NCBI RefSeq assembly: GCF_036924535.1
Contig: NZ_JAZHRT010000001.1
Span: forward strand, 8,122,001-8,186,000
Reading direction: 5' to 3'
Length of the DNA: 64,000 nt
DNA from: Bradyrhizobium sp. AZCC 2262
Lineage (GTDB): Bacteria > Pseudomonadota > Alphaproteobacteria > Rhizobiales > Xanthobacteraceae
Shown: positions 8,538-16,948 of the stretch, one piece after another
Layout: every line of letters starts with the position of its first letter
Numbering within the stretch: the stretch's first letter is position 1
Made by a program: the position numbers and the translations under genes
The notes under the pieces: model-generated
Database searches by the model: none
Seen by the model: only the letters and a program-made list of their open reading frames with translations
Told to the model about the DNA's origin: nothing

Positions 8538-9008
8538 ATGAACCCATCCACCATGCTCCGCGCCTTCTGCGACGCCGTCGAACAGCGCAACGGCAAGGCT
8601 TTCTCGGAACTGTTCACCGAGGACGGCGTCTATCACGACGTGTTCTACGGCGCGTTCGAGGGCCGCGCGAAAATCGCCGGGATGATCGAGGACTGGTTCT
8701 ATCGCACGGCCACCGATTTTCGCTGGGACATGCACGGTCCCGTCAGCGACGGCGAGACGCTCTATGCGCGCTACACCTTCAGCTACCGTTCGACGCTGCC
8801 GGAGGCGGAAGGGGCGCGCGCGATGTTCGAAGGTGTTGCGATCATGCGGCTGCGCGACGGCAAGATCACGGAGTACCACGAGGTCGCCAACACTGCGCCG
8901 GCCTTCGTCGACATCAAGTTTGCGCCGGCGCGTATTGCCAAGATCGTTGCCAAGCAGGGCGCGGCGCTGAAGGCGCGGCCGGAGATGAAGCGGCATCTGG
9001 CGGAGTGA
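8538..9008 (+). CDS. SnoaL-like / NTF2-superfamily protein
   Basis: A 156-residue cone-shaped alpha+beta barrel protein of the SnoaL/NTF2 type: an N-terminal helix (MLRAFCDAVEQRNGKAFSELF), then EDGVYHDVFYGAFEGRAKIAGMI, and paired strands ending with RLRDGKITEYHEVANTAPAF. Members are small ligand-binding proteins or isomerase/hydrolase-like enzymes; nothing here fixes a substrate. ATG 8538 has GGGGAG upstream. It is separated from the preceding hydrolase by a repeat, so operon membership is doubtful. Confidence 0.8.
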   Translation: MNPSTMLRAFCDAVEQRNGKAFSELFTEDGVYHDVFYGAFEGRAKIAGMIEDWFYRTATDFRWDMHGPVSDGETLYARYTFSYRSTLPEAEGARAMFEGVAIMRLRDGKITEYHEVANTAPAFVDIKFAPARIAKIVAKQGAALKARPEMKRHLAE

Positions 9009-9017
9009 CGGCGCAGC

Positions 9018-9099
9018 CGTCATTCCGGGGCGATGCAAAGCATCGAACCCGGAATCTCGAGGTTCCGGGTTCATCGCTGCGCGATGCCCCGGAACGACG
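9018..9099. repeat. Palindromic intergenic repeat, family B copy 2
   Basis: Same architecture as the element at 5299-5379: CGTCATTCCGGGGCG at the left, CCCGGAATCTCGAGGTTCCGGG in the middle, CCCCGGAACGACG at the right. It sits between convergent genes and may serve as a shared transcript end. Confidence 0.85.
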
Positions 9100-9107
9100 C
9101 GAAGAAA

Positions 9108-9914
9108 TTACGGCGGCGGCACGTTGGTCATCGGCTTGCGCTGCGCGAGCGCCGCCACCGTGGAGGTCCCGATCGGGCCTTGTTCATCATAGAGCCAGCA
9201 TTCGCCGATGGCGATGCCGTCGGTGGCGTGGTGGTTGACCACGTCGAAGCCGACCCATGGCGTCACCGGAAGCCGGTGCAGATAGAGCGTGACGTCGCTG
9301 TTGATGTAGCCGAGCCCCTGATCGCCGGCATTGGCGAAGGGGCTGGCGAAATCCGCGCCGGTGGCGACATGCACGAAGGGCGACATCGGGATGCCCTCGA
9401 CCAGTGCGCGCACCTCGCTCATCCACAGCCGGCGGGGCCCGAGCGCGCCCATGTGGCCTGTGATCGGCCGCGTGGTCCATTTGCCGTTCATGCCAAGCCG
9501 GGGATCGGTCGGCTTTGGAATGTCCGACGGTTTCGGCACGTCCCAGTTCGGCGGCGACCAGACATTGCCCGGCGCGTTTTCCGTCTTGCGCAATAACTGG
9601 CAGGAAGCGCGCGCCATGCTGGTGCCGCCACTGATGAACTCGGCCTCCACCACCTTGATGCGCTTGCCGTCGCGCACGAGTTTTGTCGTAACCTCGATCA
9701 GCATCGTGGTGTTGGGCAGGCGGAACATGTCGACGGTGAGCCGCGCCGGCACGAAATCGTCGGAGCCGTGGCGCTGCTCGATCACGTGGGCGAGCAGGCC
9801 GATGACGACGCGGCCGTGCAGCGAATTCAGGTCCCACGGGCCGTTGGAGACGGGCGTGGGCATGAAAGTATCTCTGTCGCGGTCGTGGGTGAAGAACGGC
9901 TGGTTTTTTGTCAT
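9108..9914 (-). CDS. Acyl-CoA thioesterase domain protein (TesB-like)
   Basis: A 268-residue double-hotdog protein. The N-terminal half carries NSLHGRVVIGLLAHVIEQRHG and FRLPNTTMLIEVTTKLVRDGKRIKVVEAEF, the classic 'thioesterase-like' pattern; the C-terminal half has YINSDVTLYLHRLPVTPWVGFDVVNHHATDGIAIGECWLYDEQGPIG. This belongs to the TesB-like family common in actinobacteria and rhizobia, distinct from the tesB at 4412. The role is probably release of an acyl group from CoA; substrate unknown. It converges with the SnoaL-like gene. Confidence 0.8.
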   Translation of the reverse strand: MTKNQPFFTHDRDRDTFMPTPVSNGPWDLNSLHGRVVIGLLAHVIEQRHGSDDFVPARLTVDMFRLPNTTMLIEVTTKLVRDGKRIKVVEAEFISGGTSMARASCQLLRKTENAPGNVWSPPNWDVPKPSDIPKPTDPRLGMNGKWTTRPITGHMGALGPRRLWMSEVRALVEGIPMSPFVHVATGADFASPFANAGDQGLGYINSDVTLYLHRLPVTPWVGFDVVNHHATDGIAIGECWLYDEQGPIGTSTVAALAQRKPMTNVPPP

Positions 9915-9967
9915 GGCGGGCGACCATGACGGATTTGGATGCGTGAAATCAAGGGCAGGAGATGTGT

Positions 9968-10076
9968 GGATTCCTCATGGTGAGGAGGCGCAAAGCGCCG
10001 TCTCGAACCATGCGGCGCGGCTAGTGGCCTCGTCCTTCGAGAAGCCTGCTGCGCAGGCTCCTCAGGATGAGGGTCT
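9968..10076. repeat. Dispersed palindromic repeat, family E copy 1
   Basis: Contains CCTCATGGTGAGG, CGTCTCGAACCATG, TCGTCCTTCGAGAAG and GCCTGCTGCGCAGGCTCCTCAGGATGAGG in palindromic arrangement. A related but diverged element is at 24724-24850. It ends at the queG 3' end (stop at 10062-10064), so it overlaps the last codons. Confidence 0.6.
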
Positions 10077-11258
10077 AGCAACGTGCCACTCCGCGCGCAC
10101 GTCGTCATCCGTCTCGCTGCCCGTCGCCTTTGCAGCCAGCGCGTCAAATTGCTCCCGCTCGACCAACTGCGACAGCGCCCATACGGCCGCGCCGCGCACC
10201 AGCGGGCTTGCATCGTCCAGCAATCGTTCGGCCGCCGGCGCCAGCGATGCATCGTCGGCGTTGCCAATCGCGATCAGCACGTTGCGGACAAAGCGGTCGC
10301 GGCCGATGCGCTTGACCGGCGATTTCGAAAACAGCGCGCGGAACGCGGCGTCGTCGAGCCGCGCCAGCTCGGAAAGCGAAGGCGCCTGCAATTCCGCACG
10401 TGCGGCCAGCTTTGCTTCGCGGCCTTCCTGCGCAAATTTGTTCCACGGGCATACGGCGAGACAATCGTCGCAGCCATAGATGCGGTTGCCGATACCCTTG
10501 CGGAATTCGTGCGGAATAGGTCCCTTGTTCTCGATGGTCAGGTACGAGATGCAGCGCCGCGCATCGAGCTTGTAGGGCGCGGGGAACGCCGCGGTCGGGC
10601 AGATCTCCTGGCAGGCATTGCAGGAGCCGCAGTGGTCAGCGTCAGCCGCGTCGCGCGGCAGGTCGGATGCGGAAAAGATCGCGCCGAGAAACAGCCACGA
10701 GCCGAATTCGCGCGAGACCAGATTAGTGTGCTTGCCTTGCCAGCCGAGGCCCGCCGCCTGTGCCAGCGGCTTTTCCATCACGGCTGCGGTATCGATGAAC
10801 ACTTTTACTTCTTCGCCTGACGCCGCCACCAGCCACCGCGCCAGCGCCTTCAAACGCTTCTTGATGACGTCGTGGTAGTCGTCGCCCTGCGCGTAGGCGG
10901 AGATCGCGCCGCGCGTTCGCTTCGCAAGAAGCGCGAGCGGATTTTCGGCCGGGCCGTAGTTGACGCCGAGCATGATGATCGAGCGCACGCCGGGCCACAG
11001 CACGCGCGGATCCATCCGCCGTTCCGGCTGCGCCGCGAGCCAGTCCATGTCGCCATGCGCGCCGGCCTCGAGGAATTCGCGAAAATATTTTCCGGCGTTG
11101 CCGACCGCGTCGGGATCGGTCACCCCGAGGCAATCGAACCCGAGCGTCTCCGCTTCGCGTGCGAGCGCGGCCTTCAGATCGGTGCCGGAGAGTTTGACCG
11201 CCTCGTTCAGAAGTCGAGGTCCACATAGGTGCGCGAGGCCGGCACGCCCGCCAGCCAT
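10062..11258 (-). CDS. queG: Epoxyqueuosine reductase
   Basis: Cobalamin- and Fe-S-dependent enzyme making queuosine-34 in tRNAs from epoxyqueuosine. The two 4Fe-4S motifs are visible: [14 protein letters not shown] and [14 protein letters not shown]; a HEAT-like C-terminal tail follows. Family alignment starts near [13 protein letters not shown], whose first codon is CTG (11208-11210) overlapping the GST stop as CTGA; the nearest ATG is 11258, used here (398 residues, overlapping the GST gene by 52 bp). From CTG the length would be 382, closer to the family. It is translated after, and probably coupled to, the GST-like gene. Confidence 0.9.
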   Translation of the reverse strand: MAGGRAGLAHLCGPRLLNEAVKLSGTDLKAALAREAETLGFDCLGVTDPDAVGNAGKYFREFLEAGAHGDMDWLAAQPERRMDPRVLWPGVRSIIMLGVNYGPAENPLALLAKRTRGAISAYAQGDDYHDVIKKRLKALARWLVAASGEEVKVFIDTAAVMEKPLAQAAGLGWQGKHTNLVSREFGSWLFLGAIFSASDLPRDAADADHCGSCNACQEICPTAAFPAPYKLDARRCISYLTIENKGPIPHEFRKGIGNRIYGCDDCLAVCPWNKFAQEGREAKLAARAELQAPSLSELARLDDAAFRALFSKSPVKRIGRDRFVRNVLIAIGNADDASLAPAAERLLDDASPLVRGAAVWALSQLVEREQFDALAAKATGSETDDDVRAEWHVARPSS

Positions 11259-11899
11259 TCGCTGAGCAGCGGGCGGAACGACGGGCGGGATTTCACCCGC
11301 GCGTACCACGCCTTTGCCGCCTCGTCCTCGTGCCATGGCACATCGCCCAGATAGTCGATCGCCGAAAGATGCGCCGCGGCGGCGAGATCCGCGTAGGTCA
11401 GCCGGTCGCCGGCGAGGAAATTCCGGGTCTGCGCCAGCCAGCCGATATAAGCCAGATGATAGCGCACATTGACCTTGGCCGCGCGGATAACGTCGGTCGA
11501 CGGCGCCCCGCCGCCATTCTCCTCGCTCATGAAGCGCTTGTAGATGCGCTCGGTCACCAGCGGGTTCGACACCTCTTCGAAGAATTTCTCGTTGAACCAC
11601 GCCATCAGCCGGCGCACCTCGACACGTTCAGCCATCGAGGCCGGCAACAGCCGCCGCTCGCCCGCCTCCAGGCCGTGCGTCTCGTCGAGATATTCGGCGA
11701 TGATCCCGGCGCCCGGGATCGGCGGAAAGCCCTCGGCCATCAAGACCGGCGTGGCGGCCGCGGGATTGAGCACGAGAAACCCTTCACGCCGCTCCCAGGA
11801 CCGCTCTTCCACCAGGCGCAGGTCGAGGCCGTGTTCGCCCAGCGCGAGGCGAATGAAGCGCGAATGCGGGCAGAACGGATGATGATAGAGCGTGTACAT
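11207..11899 (-). CDS. Glutathione S-transferase family protein
   Basis: A 230-residue GST-fold protein starting at [20 protein letters not shown] (ATG 11899). The thioredoxin-like N-domain has a CPHS motif in the CxxC/S position and the conserved ATPVLMAEG with cis-Pro; the all-helical C-domain follows (residues 85-230, with [21 protein letters not shown]). Reading from the further upstream ATG 11941 adds a non-family extension. It overlaps queG, an arrangement suggesting cotranscription. Role: conjugation or reduction of electrophiles using glutathione; substrate unknown. Confidence 0.88.
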   Translation of the reverse strand: MYTLYHHPFCPHSRFIRLALGEHGLDLRLVEERSWERREGFLVLNPAAATPVLMAEGFPPIPGAGIIAEYLDETHGLEAGERRLLPASMAERVEVRRLMAWFNEKFFEEVSNPLVTERIYKRFMSEENGGGAPSTDVIRAAKVNVRYHLAYIGWLAQTRNFLAGDRLTYADLAAAAHLSAIDYLGDVPWHEDEAAKAWYARVKSRPSFRPLLSEWLAGVPASRTYVDLDF

Positions 11900-12076
11900 G
11901 AAATCCCAGGGTAAAATCGCGGCGACCAAAGGAACCCTCAAACCGCGTCAAGCGAATCGGGACACTAGCCAAGCAAACGCGCGAGACAATGGTGTTCTGA
12001 CGTTTTTTTGCGATTGCGGCATGGGGGCGAATAGGCGAGAAGAGCGCGGCTTTTCCAGTCAAAATGGACCAACACC

Positions 12077-12883
12077 ATGATGTCGGATGCAGTGAAAGCG
12101 GTGATTCTCGGCATCATCGAGGGTATCACGGAATTTCTACCCGTTTCCTCCACCGGCCACATGCTGCTGGCGCAGCGCTTCTTCGGCCTTGGCGAGGGCG
12201 CCTTCTGGCAGAGCTTTGTGATCCTGATTCAGCTCGGCGCGATCCTTGCCATCGTCGTGCTGTATTTCGGCAAGCTGTGGCGCGTGGCGCTCGGCATGTT
12301 CACCAACCCCGACGACCGCCGGTTCGTGATCGGCGTTCTGGTGGCGTTCCTGCCGGCGGTCGTCGTTGGCCTGGCTGTCGGCAAATACATCAAGGAGCTG
12401 CTGTTCAATCCGTGGGTGGTGTGTTTCACGCTGATCGTCGGCGGTGCGATCCTGCTGTGGGTCGATCAGCTCGATCTCAAGCCGCACGAGGACGACGCCA
12501 CGCGCTATCCGCTGCTGATGTATCTGTGGATCGGCATCGCGCAATGCGTCGCGATGATCCCCGGCGTGTCGCGCTCCGGCGCCAGCATCGTGGCGGCGAT
12601 GCTGCTCGGCGCCGACAAGCGATCGGCGGCGGAGTTCTCGTTCTTTCTCGCGATCCCCACGATGATTGGCGCATTCGCCTATGATTTCTACAAGAACCGC
12701 GGCGAGATGACGATCGACCACATCGGCGTCATCGCGATCGGATTCGTGGTGTCGTTCATCACGGCAATCATCGTGGTGAGGACGTTCCTGAACTACGTCA
12801 CACGCCACGGGTTCACGTTCTTTGCGTGGTGGCGCGTCATCATCGGCACGCTCGGCCTGATCGCGCTGGCGCTGGGGCGATAA
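12077..12883 (+). CDS. uppP: Undecaprenyl-diphosphatase
   Basis: Integral membrane phosphatase (BacA/UppP) of 268 residues that recycles undecaprenyl pyrophosphate to the monophosphate carrier used for peptidoglycan and polysaccharide export. Signatures: the first motif IIEGITEFLPVSSTGHMLLAQ with both acidic residues and the second motif PGVSRSGASIVAAML. Multiple hydrophobic helices span the sequence. It starts at ATG 12077 (a second ATG follows at 12080). It is convergent with the NDUFA9-like gene across a strong inverted repeat. Confidence 0.97.
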   Translation: MMSDAVKAVILGIIEGITEFLPVSSTGHMLLAQRFFGLGEGAFWQSFVILIQLGAILAIVVLYFGKLWRVALGMFTNPDDRRFVIGVLVAFLPAVVVGLAVGKYIKELLFNPWVVCFTLIVGGAILLWVDQLDLKPHEDDATRYPLLMYLWIGIAQCVAMIPGVSRSGASIVAAMLLGADKRSAAEFSFFLAIPTMIGAFAYDFYKNRGEMTIDHIGVIAIGFVVSFITAIIVVRTFLNYVTRHGFTFFAWWRVIIGTLGLIALALGR

Positions 12884-12889
12884 AGTTTC

Positions 12890-12940
12890 GCTTTCGTCGT
12901 CCCTGTCTGTTGCGCGCCGCTTAGCCGGGACGACGAAAGC
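12890..12940. terminator. Bidirectional inverted repeat between uppP and NDUFA9-like gene
   Basis: Perfect 14-bp arms GCTTTCGTCGTCCC (12890-12903) and GGGACGACGAAAGC (12927-12940) surround 23 bases. It lies between two convergent genes, touching the downstream stop codon. There is no long T-tract, so it may act as a bidirectional transcript end or processing stem; the CGTCCC/GGGACG core relates it to repeat family D. Confidence 0.6.
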
Positions 12941-13908
12941 TAAGCGCTCTTCCTTTGAAACTGCCCGGCGGCGCGGAAGCGCCAGAGATATTGCGGGGCG
13001 ATCGCCTGCATCGATTCCGGCGTGATGCCGAGCCCCTCCAGCGTCAGGCCCGCGGCCTTGGCGGCGTCAGACACCACATTGTCCGCCTGCAGCAGCGCCA
13101 CCTGGTCCGGCGTCAGCTTCAACGGTCCCGGCGCGAACTGCAAAAACACTGCCTGCAGCCTTGCCAGTCCCCACGGCAACGAAATCAGCATCCGCTTGCG
13201 CTCGGTGATCTTGAGAATGATTTCCATGATCTCGCGCATGGTCAGCACTTCCGGGCCGCCGAGCTCGTAAGTTGCGCCGGGTTTCGTCTTGCCGTCGACG
13301 GCATCGGCAACCGCGGCGGCGACGTCGGCGACGTAGGCCGGCTGCATCCGGGTGACCCCGCCGCCGATCAGCGGCAGGAAGGGCGATATCCGGGCGAGTG
13401 ATGCGAAGCGGTTGGTGAATTGATCCTCGGGGCCGAACAATAGCGACGGCCGCAGGATGGTGGCCGATGGCACGGCCACCAGCACGGCCTGCTCACCGGC
13501 CGCCTTGGCGCGGCTATAGGCCGAGGGCGAGTTCTCGTCGGCGCCGATGGCGGATACATGCACCATCCGCGCGCCGGTAGCGGCGGCAGTCCTGGCGATC
13601 GTCTCGGCCCCTTTGGCCTGTACGGCGTCAAACGTCTGCGCGCCGCTTTCGGTCAGGGTGCCGACCAGGTTGATCGCGACGTGGGAATCGCGCATCGCCG
13701 CCTCGACGGAAGCCGGATAGCGCAAATTGGCCTGCACGGCGTGGATCTGGCCAACCCGGCCGAGCGGCTGCAGGTGCCCGGCCAGTTCCGGCCGCCGCAC
13801 CGCCACCCTGATCCGGTACTCGCGCTTGGCCAGCGCCCGCACCACGTTTCGTCCCAGAAAACCCGATCCGCCAAAAACCGTGACGAGCGTTTCCAGGTTC
13901 GATGCCAT
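12940..13908 (-). CDS. Complex I NDUFA9-family NAD(P)-binding protein
   Basis: A 322-residue atypical short-chain dehydrogenase/epimerase beginning MASNLETLVTVFGGSGFLGRNVVRAL, with the Rossmann motif GGSGFLG at 13-19. YSRAKAAGEQAVL carries the YxxxK pair. The length and the C-terminal AFLQFAPGPLKLTPDQVALLQADNVV pattern match the 'complex I NDUFA9 subunit family' of alphaproteobacteria, homologous to the mitochondrial accessory subunit. Whether it binds complex I here is inference. ATG 13908 is chosen because upstream in-frame residues are not family-like. Confidence 0.88.
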   Translation of the reverse strand: MASNLETLVTVFGGSGFLGRNVVRALAKREYRIRVAVRRPELAGHLQPLGRVGQIHAVQANLRYPASVEAAMRDSHVAINLVGTLTESGAQTFDAVQAKGAETIARTAAATGARMVHVSAIGADENSPSAYSRAKAAGEQAVLVAVPSATILRPSLLFGPEDQFTNRFASLARISPFLPLIGGGVTRMQPAYVADVAAAVADAVDGKTKPGATYELGGPEVLTMREIMEIILKITERKRMLISLPWGLARLQAVFLQFAPGPLKLTPDQVALLQADNVVSDAAKAAGLTLEGLGITPESMQAIAPQYLWRFRAAGQFQRKSA

Positions 13909-14056
13909 GGTCAATTCCTGCGCGGGTCGAATTCGAGAGATATCGGTTGGATTTAGCGGATTCGCGATACGCCAACACGGCTTCGCTGTACAGCGTATTT
14001 GGGTGGCATTGAAGCGATTTGACAAGCGCGTGACCGATCCTTACTAACCCGCCCGG

Positions 14057-14143
<87 letters not shown>

Positions 14144-14265
14144 TGCCCATGCCCAAACCAGTGAGATGCCGCCTGGCGGCGATGCCGGGCGCGCGGCGCG
14201 GAAGCTTTCTTCTTTTAAAGTGCGAACGGGCCGCGACCGCGACGCTGCGAAAATGATCGCCGACC

Positions 14266-14511
14266 CTAAGCCGCCGTCTCCGGATCGGAGCCGGACGTAT
14301 GTCCATCCGGACTGCGGCTGAACACGCCGTAGTTGCTGGATTTCATCCGGCCGCCGCCGTCGGTCGCAAGGACCGTTAGTCCCAGCTTCAACAGCTCACG
14401 CACGGCGGCCGCCCGCGTCGGCATCCGGTGCTTGAAGCGGAAATCGTCGACTGCTGTCAGCTCCTCGGGCGACAGCATCACCTGTAACCGTTCACCGCGC
14501 ATATCAGACAT
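14266..14511 (-). CDS. Small ribbon-helix-helix-like protein
   Basis: An 81-residue protein. Residues 1-50 (RGERLQVMLSPEELTAVDDF.. then RAAAVRELLKLGL) match the strand-helix-helix pattern of CopG/MetJ-type DNA binders; the C-terminal 30 residues look disordered. No toxin gene is adjacent. The neighbours are tRNA-Leu and a small open frame on the opposite strand. It is likely a dimeric DNA-binding protein with an unknown target. Start at ATG 14511; ATG 14502 is also possible. Confidence 0.65.
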   Translation of the reverse strand: MSDMRGERLQVMLSPEELTAVDDFRFKHRMPTRAAAVRELLKLGLTVLATDGGGRMKSSNYGVFSRSPDGHTSGSDPETAA

Positions 14512-14702
14512 CGGAATGATCCAGATTGTCAGAACGACCCAAAATGAGATGATTGAGTAGTTTACTCAACGCTTGCCCTTGGCGCTGGTTCCTCCAGACG
14601 CGATTCCAGCACCAATTTAGCTAAATACCGTAGTAAAAACAATGTGTTAATGGTTGATTTACGGTCTGCGCGGGCGCATAATCTCCAGCATGGAGCACGG
14701 CC

Positions 14703-14861
14703 ATGACCGAGAACATCAAGCTGCCACGCAAGCTGTCCGAAGAGCAGAAACCGCCGCCTCCCCGGCGGCCGAGCCACGCCAACGTCATCGAAAACCTCGA
14801 CCGCTGGGCGAATAGCCCGGGGCTTCAGCCGCCGAAATCATCCGAAGAGAAGACGGCCTGA
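14703..14861 (+). CDS. Small hypothetical protein (52 aa)
   Basis: A short frame from ATG 14703 to TGA 14861 with GGAG 5 bases before the start. The product is hydrophilic and proline-rich (MTENIKLPRKLSEEQKPPPP), with a second half NVIENLDRWANSPGLQPP resembling a short amphipathic helix. No family is recognised. The ribosome site, coding-like third positions and position between two genes support it moderately. Cellular role unknown. Confidence 0.5.
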   Translation: MTENIKLPRKLSEEQKPPPPRRPSHANVIENLDRWANSPGLQPPKSSEEKTA

Positions 14862-14929
14862 GCGTCGCGGGCCATTACTTCAAGCGCCCAATGAAATTTC
14901 ATTGGTTCGATGCCAAACAATCGCGGGAT

Positions 14930-15514
14930 TCAGTTCGCGCTTTGTGTTGCGCGCGCCAGCAGCTTCACCGCTTCCTCTGCGCGCTGGATCGGCGCCAGGC
15001 TGCGATAGGTTCGCGCCAGTAACAGCGCGCCTTCGAGCTGGCTGAGGACCATCGTGGCGACCAGATCGGCGTCGCCCGAAGTCAGGCCGAAGCGGAATAG
15101 CCCGCGTTTGATCTCCAGTTCCCATTTCTGGAATGCGGTGCGGGTTGCAGCGCCCAGCACTTCGGATTGCGCCGCGGTTTCGAGTGCCGTGGTCGCGATT
15201 GGGCAACCTTCCCTATAGTCGGAACGTTCAAGATCCGACGCCATGCCGCGGACGATGCGGACCAGAAAGCTTTCGGCGTTGTCGGATTTTTCGACGGCCT
15301 GGACGATGGCCTGACGCACGGCTTCACCGATGAGCGACAGTGCGGCTGCGCCAATCTCCTCCTTGCCCTTCGGGAAATGAAAATACAGCGACCCGCGCGG
15401 CGCCCCTCCGGCCGCCAGGATGTCGTGCAGCGCGGTGCCGTGATAGCCCTGCTGGCGAAACAGCTTGACCGCAGCGGTCAGTGTTTTCGCTTTGGAATCA
15501 GTAGCTTTTGTCAT
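14930..15514 (-). CDS. TetR/AcrR-family transcriptional regulator
   Basis: A 194-residue repressor starting at MTKATDSKAKTLTAAVKLFRQQG. The N-terminal HTH is classic: GYHGTALHDILAAGGAPRGSLYFHFPKGKEE (recognition helix followed by LYxHFxxKEE). The C-terminal ligand domain contains EGCPIATTALETAAQSEVL, the LmrA/YxaF-like 'GCPI' pattern of a TetR subgroup. It is divergent from a DUF4267 membrane protein; the shared gap contains an ATATGT-N6-ACATAT palindrome that is a good operator candidate. The ligand is not predictable. Confidence 0.93.
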   Translation of the reverse strand: MTKATDSKAKTLTAAVKLFRQQGYHGTALHDILAAGGAPRGSLYFHFPKGKEEIGAAALSLIGEAVRQAIVQAVEKSDNAESFLVRIVRGMASDLERSDYREGCPIATTALETAAQSEVLGAATRTAFQKWELEIKRGLFRFGLTSGDADLVATMVLSQLEGALLLARTYRSLAPIQRAEEAVKLLARATQSAN

Positions 15515-15556
15515 GCGTAAAAATATCAATTGCAAATAAGTATGTCGACCTTCATA

Positions 15557-15574
15557 ATATGTAGGTTAACATAT
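15557..15574. promoter_or_regulatory. Candidate TetR operator between tetR and DUF4267 genes
   Basis: Perfect inverted repeat ATATGT-AGGTTA-ACATAT, 18 bp, in an unusually AT-rich divergent promoter region (15515-15643). It lies 43 bp from the regulator's start and 70 bp from the DUF4267 gene start, a normal place for an autoregulatory TetR site. Binding is inferred from position and symmetry only. Confidence 0.5.
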
Positions 15575-15643
15575 ATATTTCGAAAACCGTTGATCCATCC
15601 GTGGCTTCAGCGATTTTCCGAGCGCCGAGTGGGAGGGGTCTCG

Positions 15644-16033
15644 ATGAAGAGGTCGCTGGACGTTGCGGCAATTGTTGCGACCGCACTGCTGTTACTGGCC
15701 TTCGCGGCCCTGTCATTGCGTGGCTTGATCGCGCCGGAACAGGCGTCAGCCCGCTTCGGCGCGCCGGTTGTCGATGCCGCCGGCAGCCTGTTCTATCGTG
15801 TCTACCTGTCGCGCAATCTCGTCATCGTCATCACCGGCGCGATATTCCTGCTCACGCGGCAATGGACCCCGCTCGCCATCCTCCTGACCGTGACGGCGGC
15901 CCTGCCGGTGTTCGATATGACGGTGCTGTCTTCGAGTGGCGTAACCCCGCCGGTCTTTCACCCGCTTGCGCTGGTGCTGATCGCCGTCACCGCCGCGCTG
16001 GCGTGGCGACGGGTGGCCGCGGGCAGGAGCTAG
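15644..16033 (+). CDS. DUF4267-family membrane protein
   Basis: A 129-residue protein with four hydrophobic segments (about 7-26, 50-66, 72-92, 104-120). It matches the DUF4267 pattern, including RFGAPV and FYRVYLSRNLVIVITGAIFLL. GGGAGGGG at 15631-15638 fixes the start at ATG 15644, although the frame is open further upstream. It is divergently paired with a TetR regulator and probably is its target. Function unknown; such proteins often occur beside TetR regulators. Confidence 0.78.
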   Translation: MKRSLDVAAIVATALLLLAFAALSLRGLIAPEQASARFGAPVVDAAGSLFYRVYLSRNLVIVITGAIFLLTRQWTPLAILLTVTAALPVFDMTVLSSSGVTPPVFHPLALVLIAVTAALAWRRVAAGRS

Positions 16034-16203
16034 TTCATGCGCGATCCGAAAGCGCTTCGCGCAAAACAGCCATCCGCCTGAGGCCAAAAAACCGCTGCGA
16101 AAAGCCCTTCTTCGCGGCTTTGGCGGCAGCCAGCCGCTCGCCTCGCGCGGGTTTGGGCGCTAGTGTTTCCGTCGAATCGACCTGAGACACGAGGCTTTCC
16201 TTC

Positions 16204-16818
16204 ATGACCATCCGCCTGCATCGTGGCGATCTGCCCGATTTGTCCCGCTATAAGGATTCGGTGGCGATCGATACCGAGACCATGGGGCTCAACCCGCATC
16301 GCGACCGGCTCTGCGTGGTGCAAATGTCGAACGGCGACGGCAGCGCCGATGTCATCCAGATTCCCAAGGGCCACACCGATGCGCCGAACCTGAAGGCGCT
16401 GCTGGCCAATCCTGCCATCACGAAGATCTTTCACTTCGCGCGCTTCGATCTCGCCGCGCTCTACAACACCTTTGGCGTGATGCCGCAGCCGGTTTATTGC
16501 ACCAAGATCGCCTCACGGCTGACCCGCACCTATACCGACCGGCACGGCCTGAAGGACCTGGTGCGCGAGGTCCTCAACATCGACCTGTCGAAGCAGCAGC
16601 AGTCGAGCGACTGGGGGTCGTCGAGCCTCAGCGAGGCGCAGCTTGCCTATGCCGCGTCCGACGTGCTGCATCTGCATGCCTTGCGCGAGCGGCTCGACGC
16701 CATGCTCGCGCGCGAAGGCCGCAACGAGCTGGCGCAGGCCTGTTTCGACTTCCTGCCGGCCCGGGCCAAGCTCGATCTCGGCGGCTGGGAGGCCGAGGAC
16801 ATCTTCGCGCATTCGTGA
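16204..16818 (+). CDS. rnd: Ribonuclease D (short alphaproteobacterial form)
   Basis: A DEDDy 3'-5' exoribonuclease of 204 residues. ExoI is DTETMGLNPHRDRLCVVQ; ExoII is IFHFARFDLAAL (catalytic Asp); ExoIII is YAASDVLHLHAL (Tyr and Asp). E. coli RNase D (about 375 residues) has C-terminal HRDC domains that are absent here, which is normal for the short alphaproteobacterial form. Role: trimming tRNA and other small RNA 3' ends. A stand-alone gene ahead of lptC. Confidence 0.92.
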   Translation: MTIRLHRGDLPDLSRYKDSVAIDTETMGLNPHRDRLCVVQMSNGDGSADVIQIPKGHTDAPNLKALLANPAITKIFHFARFDLAALYNTFGVMPQPVYCTKIASRLTRTYTDRHGLKDLVREVLNIDLSKQQQSSDWGSSSLSEAQLAYAASDVLHLHALRERLDAMLAREGRNELAQACFDFLPARAKLDLGGWEAEDIFAHS

Positions 16819-16948
16819 CCGGGACCATTTGAAGCGCCGGGGTGCCTGCCTCCGCCCCGTTTCGGTCACACTCATAGCGCGTGTCCAGGCTGCATAATCC
16901 CGCGATTGCGGGTAGAATGGCGCTGTCTTTGGCGTTCCTGGAGCCGCG

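Noticed and set aside
9331-10479. A 382-codon plus-strand frame over the thioesterase and queG 3' ends
   Set aside because: It is Ser-rich and motif-free, opposite two well-supported genes.
14266-14511. RHH protein as an antitoxin
   Set aside because: No toxin-like gene is adjacent; its neighbours are a tRNA and a proline-rich small frame.
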